DNA of 64,000 bases from NCBI GenBank assembly GCA_965197635.1, contig OZ240218.1, forward strand, positions 868,001-932,000, written 5' to 3'. How positions within the stretch are numbered: the first letter of the stretch is position 1; every line of letters begins with the position of its first letter. The notes beneath the pieces were generated by a model. That model had not been told where the DNA came from and did no database searches. It worked only from the letters and a program-made list of their open reading frames with translations. Of this stretch, positions 62,458-64,000 are shown piece by piece. A program made the position numbers and the translations under genes. This DNA is from Bin87 sp965197635. GTDB lineage: Bacteria; Chloroflexota; Dehalococcoidia; Lucifugimonadales; UBA3495.

Positions 62458-63627
62458 ATGAAACTGCATGAGTATCAGGCCAAGGCGATTTTCGCCGACT
62501 ACGGGGTTCCAATTCCCAACGGTCAATTCGCCGAAACACCGGACGAAGCCGCCGATGCGACGGCCTCATTCGGTGGTCGGGCAGCGGTAAAGGTTCAAAT
62601 CCATGCTGGAGGGCGAGGGCTTGCGGGCGGTGTCAGGATTGTCGACTCGCCGGAAGAAGCCCGGAATTTCGCCCGCGATATGTTGGGCACTCGCCTGGTG
62701 ACCCCTCAAACCGACGGGACTGGCGTTCCAGTGAACGGAGTACTGGTTGAGGAGTTGGCCGAAATAGCTTCCGAGATGTACGTGGCCGTCACGATTGACC
62801 GCAACCACCGGGGCCCAATGCTGATCGCCAGCGCTGCCGGCGGAATGTCCATTGAACAGGTCGCCGCATCCAACCCCGGAGCCATAATTACCGAAGCAAT
62901 TGAGCCCGGTCTAGGCCTGATGCCGTTCCAATGCCGACGTATCGCAGCTAGTCTGGGACTCAAGGGCGCGGCGGGGAGAGAGGCGACTACGATTTTGTCC
63001 GATCTATACCGCATTTTTTCTGACAACGACTGCACGCTGGTGGAGGTGAATCCTCTAATAGTCACCACGGGTGGCAGCGTGATGGCGTTGGACGCCAAGG
63101 TGGAGGTAGACGACGACGCGCTGTTTCGCCATGGCGAACTGCGGCAGCTTCGTGATCGCTCCCAGGAAGACCAACTCGAAGCGCGGGCCGCGGACGACGA
63201 CATAGCTTACGTGAGTCTGGACGGCAGTGTCGGTTGCCTGGTGAACGGTGCCGGATTAGCTATGGCGACGTTGGACGTCGCCAGTGCAGCAGGGGCGGCG
63301 CCCGCCAATTTTCTTGACGTAGGTGGCGGCGCATCGGAGGAAAAAGTAGCGGCAGCAGTTTCTATCATTCTCTCCGACCCCAAGGTCGACCGGGTGCTCG
63401 TCAATATATTTGGCGGAATTCTACGGTGCGACGTGGCGGCCCGTGGCATCGTGATGGCCTACGAGCAGAATAGGGCGCCTCAACCCCTGGTGGTCAGGAT
63501 GTTGGGTACTAACCTGGAGGAAGGCAAAGCCATTCTGGCGGAGTCGGGATTAGCCGTCACGTTCACCGATACGCTTACAGAAGCGGCCGCGGCGCTTTCA
63601 TCTCAAACCGAGGGAGTGAGCGCGTAA
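62458..63627 (+). CDS. sucC: Succinyl-CoA ligase (ADP-forming) beta subunit
   Basis: 389 residues from ATG 62458 (MKLHEYQAKAIFADYGVPIP, the standard start of SucC). ATP-grasp domain (residues 1-230) with AVKVQIHAGGRGLAGGVR and TLVEVNPLIVT; C-terminal flavodoxin-like domain with FLDVGGGASEEKV and LVNIFGGILRCDVAARGIV. It forms a complex with the alpha subunit encoded 5 bp downstream and interconverts succinate (or malate, in closely related MtkA) and its CoA ester. The paralogous malate-CoA ligase cannot be excluded from sequence. The in-frame ATG at 62446 lies 4 codons earlier but the family start is at 62458. Confidence 0.85.
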   Translation: MKLHEYQAKAIFADYGVPIPNGQFAETPDEAADATASFGGRAAVKVQIHAGGRGLAGGVRIVDSPEEARNFARDMLGTRLVTPQTDGTGVPVNGVLVEELAEIASEMYVAVTIDRNHRGPMLIASAAGGMSIEQVAASNPGAIITEAIEPGLGLMPFQCRRIAASLGLKGAAGREATTILSDLYRIFSDNDCTLVEVNPLIVTTGGSVMALDAKVEVDDDALFRHGELRQLRDRSQEDQLEARAADDDIAYVSLDGSVGCLVNGAGLAMATLDVASAAGAAPANFLDVGGGASEEKVAAAVSIILSDPKVDRVLVNIFGGILRCDVAARGIVMAYEQNRAPQPLVVRMLGTNLEEGKAILAESGLAVTFTDTLTEAAAALSSQTEGVSA

Positions 63628-63631
63628 GGAC

Positions 63632-64000
63632 ATGGGGATTCTACTTGACGAGCAATCCCGCGTTCTGGTGCAGGGAATAACCGGCAGGGAGGGTAGTTTC
63701 CACGCCCGAGCCTGCAAGGGATACGGCACGCTAGTAGTGGCTGGAGTCACGCCGGGGCGGGGCGGACAGCAGTTTGACGAAGATGTCCCGGTTTTCGACT
63801 CCGTTAAAGAAGCCGTCAGCGCGACCGGTGCCAACGTTTCACTGGTATTTGTCCCGCCGGCATTTGCCGGCGACGCTATCGCCGAGTCCGTCGACGCTGG
63901 GGTGCCGCTGGTGGCGTGCATCACGGAAGGCATCCCGGTGCGTGACATGGTGGGGCTGTATCGATACGTCCAGTCAAACTCAGTGCGCCTGATCGGTCCC
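63632..64000 (+). CDS. sucD: Succinyl-CoA ligase alpha subunit, 5' part
   Basis: Starts at ATG 63632 with AAGGA 2 bp upstream and runs off the window. The 123 codons present cover the CoA-binding Rossmann domain: LLDEQSRVLVQGITGREGSF, VVAGVTPGRGGQ, VFVPPAFAGDAIAESVDAG and ACITEGIPVRDM. The catalytic His lies in the missing part. Paired with the beta subunit gene with a 4-bp gap. Confidence 0.85.
   Translation, partial: MGILLDEQSRVLVQGITGREGSFHARACKGYGTLVVAGVTPGRGGQQFDEDVPVFDSVKEAVSATGANVSLVFVPPAFAGDAIAESVDAGVPLVACITEGIPVRDMVGLYRYVQSNSVRLIGP

Overview
The window is a GC-rich bacterial chromosome segment that alternates blocks of intact catabolic genes with dense, decaying insertion-sequence (IS) clusters. 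The gene content suggests a Chloroflexota/SAR202-like (Dehalococcoidia) heterotroph: two cytoplasmic reductive-dehalogenase-like Fe-S proteins, a rhamnonate-dehydratase-type enolase-superfamily enzyme, many metal-dependent amidohydrolases, group-D flavin enzyme, crotonase and CoA-ligase genes, and a 14-repeat RCC1-type surface protein. This is an inference from content; no rRNA or tRNA is visible to confirm it.

Layout. 1-5000 is an IS graveyard (IS5, IS630, an IS701-type MITE and a DDE transposase relic) that cuts a helicase gene. 5124-24419 is a mostly intact catabolic island. It holds an MBL hydrolase with an MFS transporter, a 6-oxocamphor-hydrolase-like crotonase, and two DUF5678-like/retropepsin-like gene pairs (the second runs into an MFS-thiamine-diphosphate enzyme operon). 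It also holds a ureohydrolase, a PLD protein, a phosphotriesterase-family enzyme and a minus-strand operon (flavin/acyl-CoA dehydrogenase - dihydropyrimidinase - enolase superfamily - AMI1-like amidase - DUF4258/DUF2283). 24437-29392 is an RCC1-repeat gene broken by IS1380 and then by IS5. 29454-34618 is a second catabolic island (fluoroacetate-dehalogenase-like hydrolase, MmgE/PrpD, amidohydrolase, Gfo/Idh/MocA). 34774-39018 is a MITE and IS cluster. 39759-43601 carries a double CMD protein, a second MBL hydrolase and a class III aminotransferase. 43737-53009 is nested IS1380, IS982, IS1182 and IS701 around remnants of a methyltransferase/nucleotidyltransferase locus. 53010-61832 has a truncated Cache lipoprotein, a pentapeptide-TIR protein, a secreted protein, pseudogenes for an amino-acid-binding protein and an aminotransferase, and two paralogous reductive-dehalogenase-like genes. 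62458-64000 starts a sucCD-type operon.

How it fits together. The intact genes read as a toolkit for stepwise opening and hydrolysis of cyclic, amide, lactone and halogenated organic compounds, with carboxylates and CoA thioesters as end points; substrates cannot be set from sequence. The mobile DNA shows three non-autonomous (MITE) families whose terminal repeats match a full-size IS in the same window, a fourth MITE with a 10-bp target duplication, and short palindromes lodged inside four different transposase genes. The best candidate for an under-described system is the twice-repeated DUF5678-like plus retropepsin-like protease gene pair (8209-9170 and 13270-14051).
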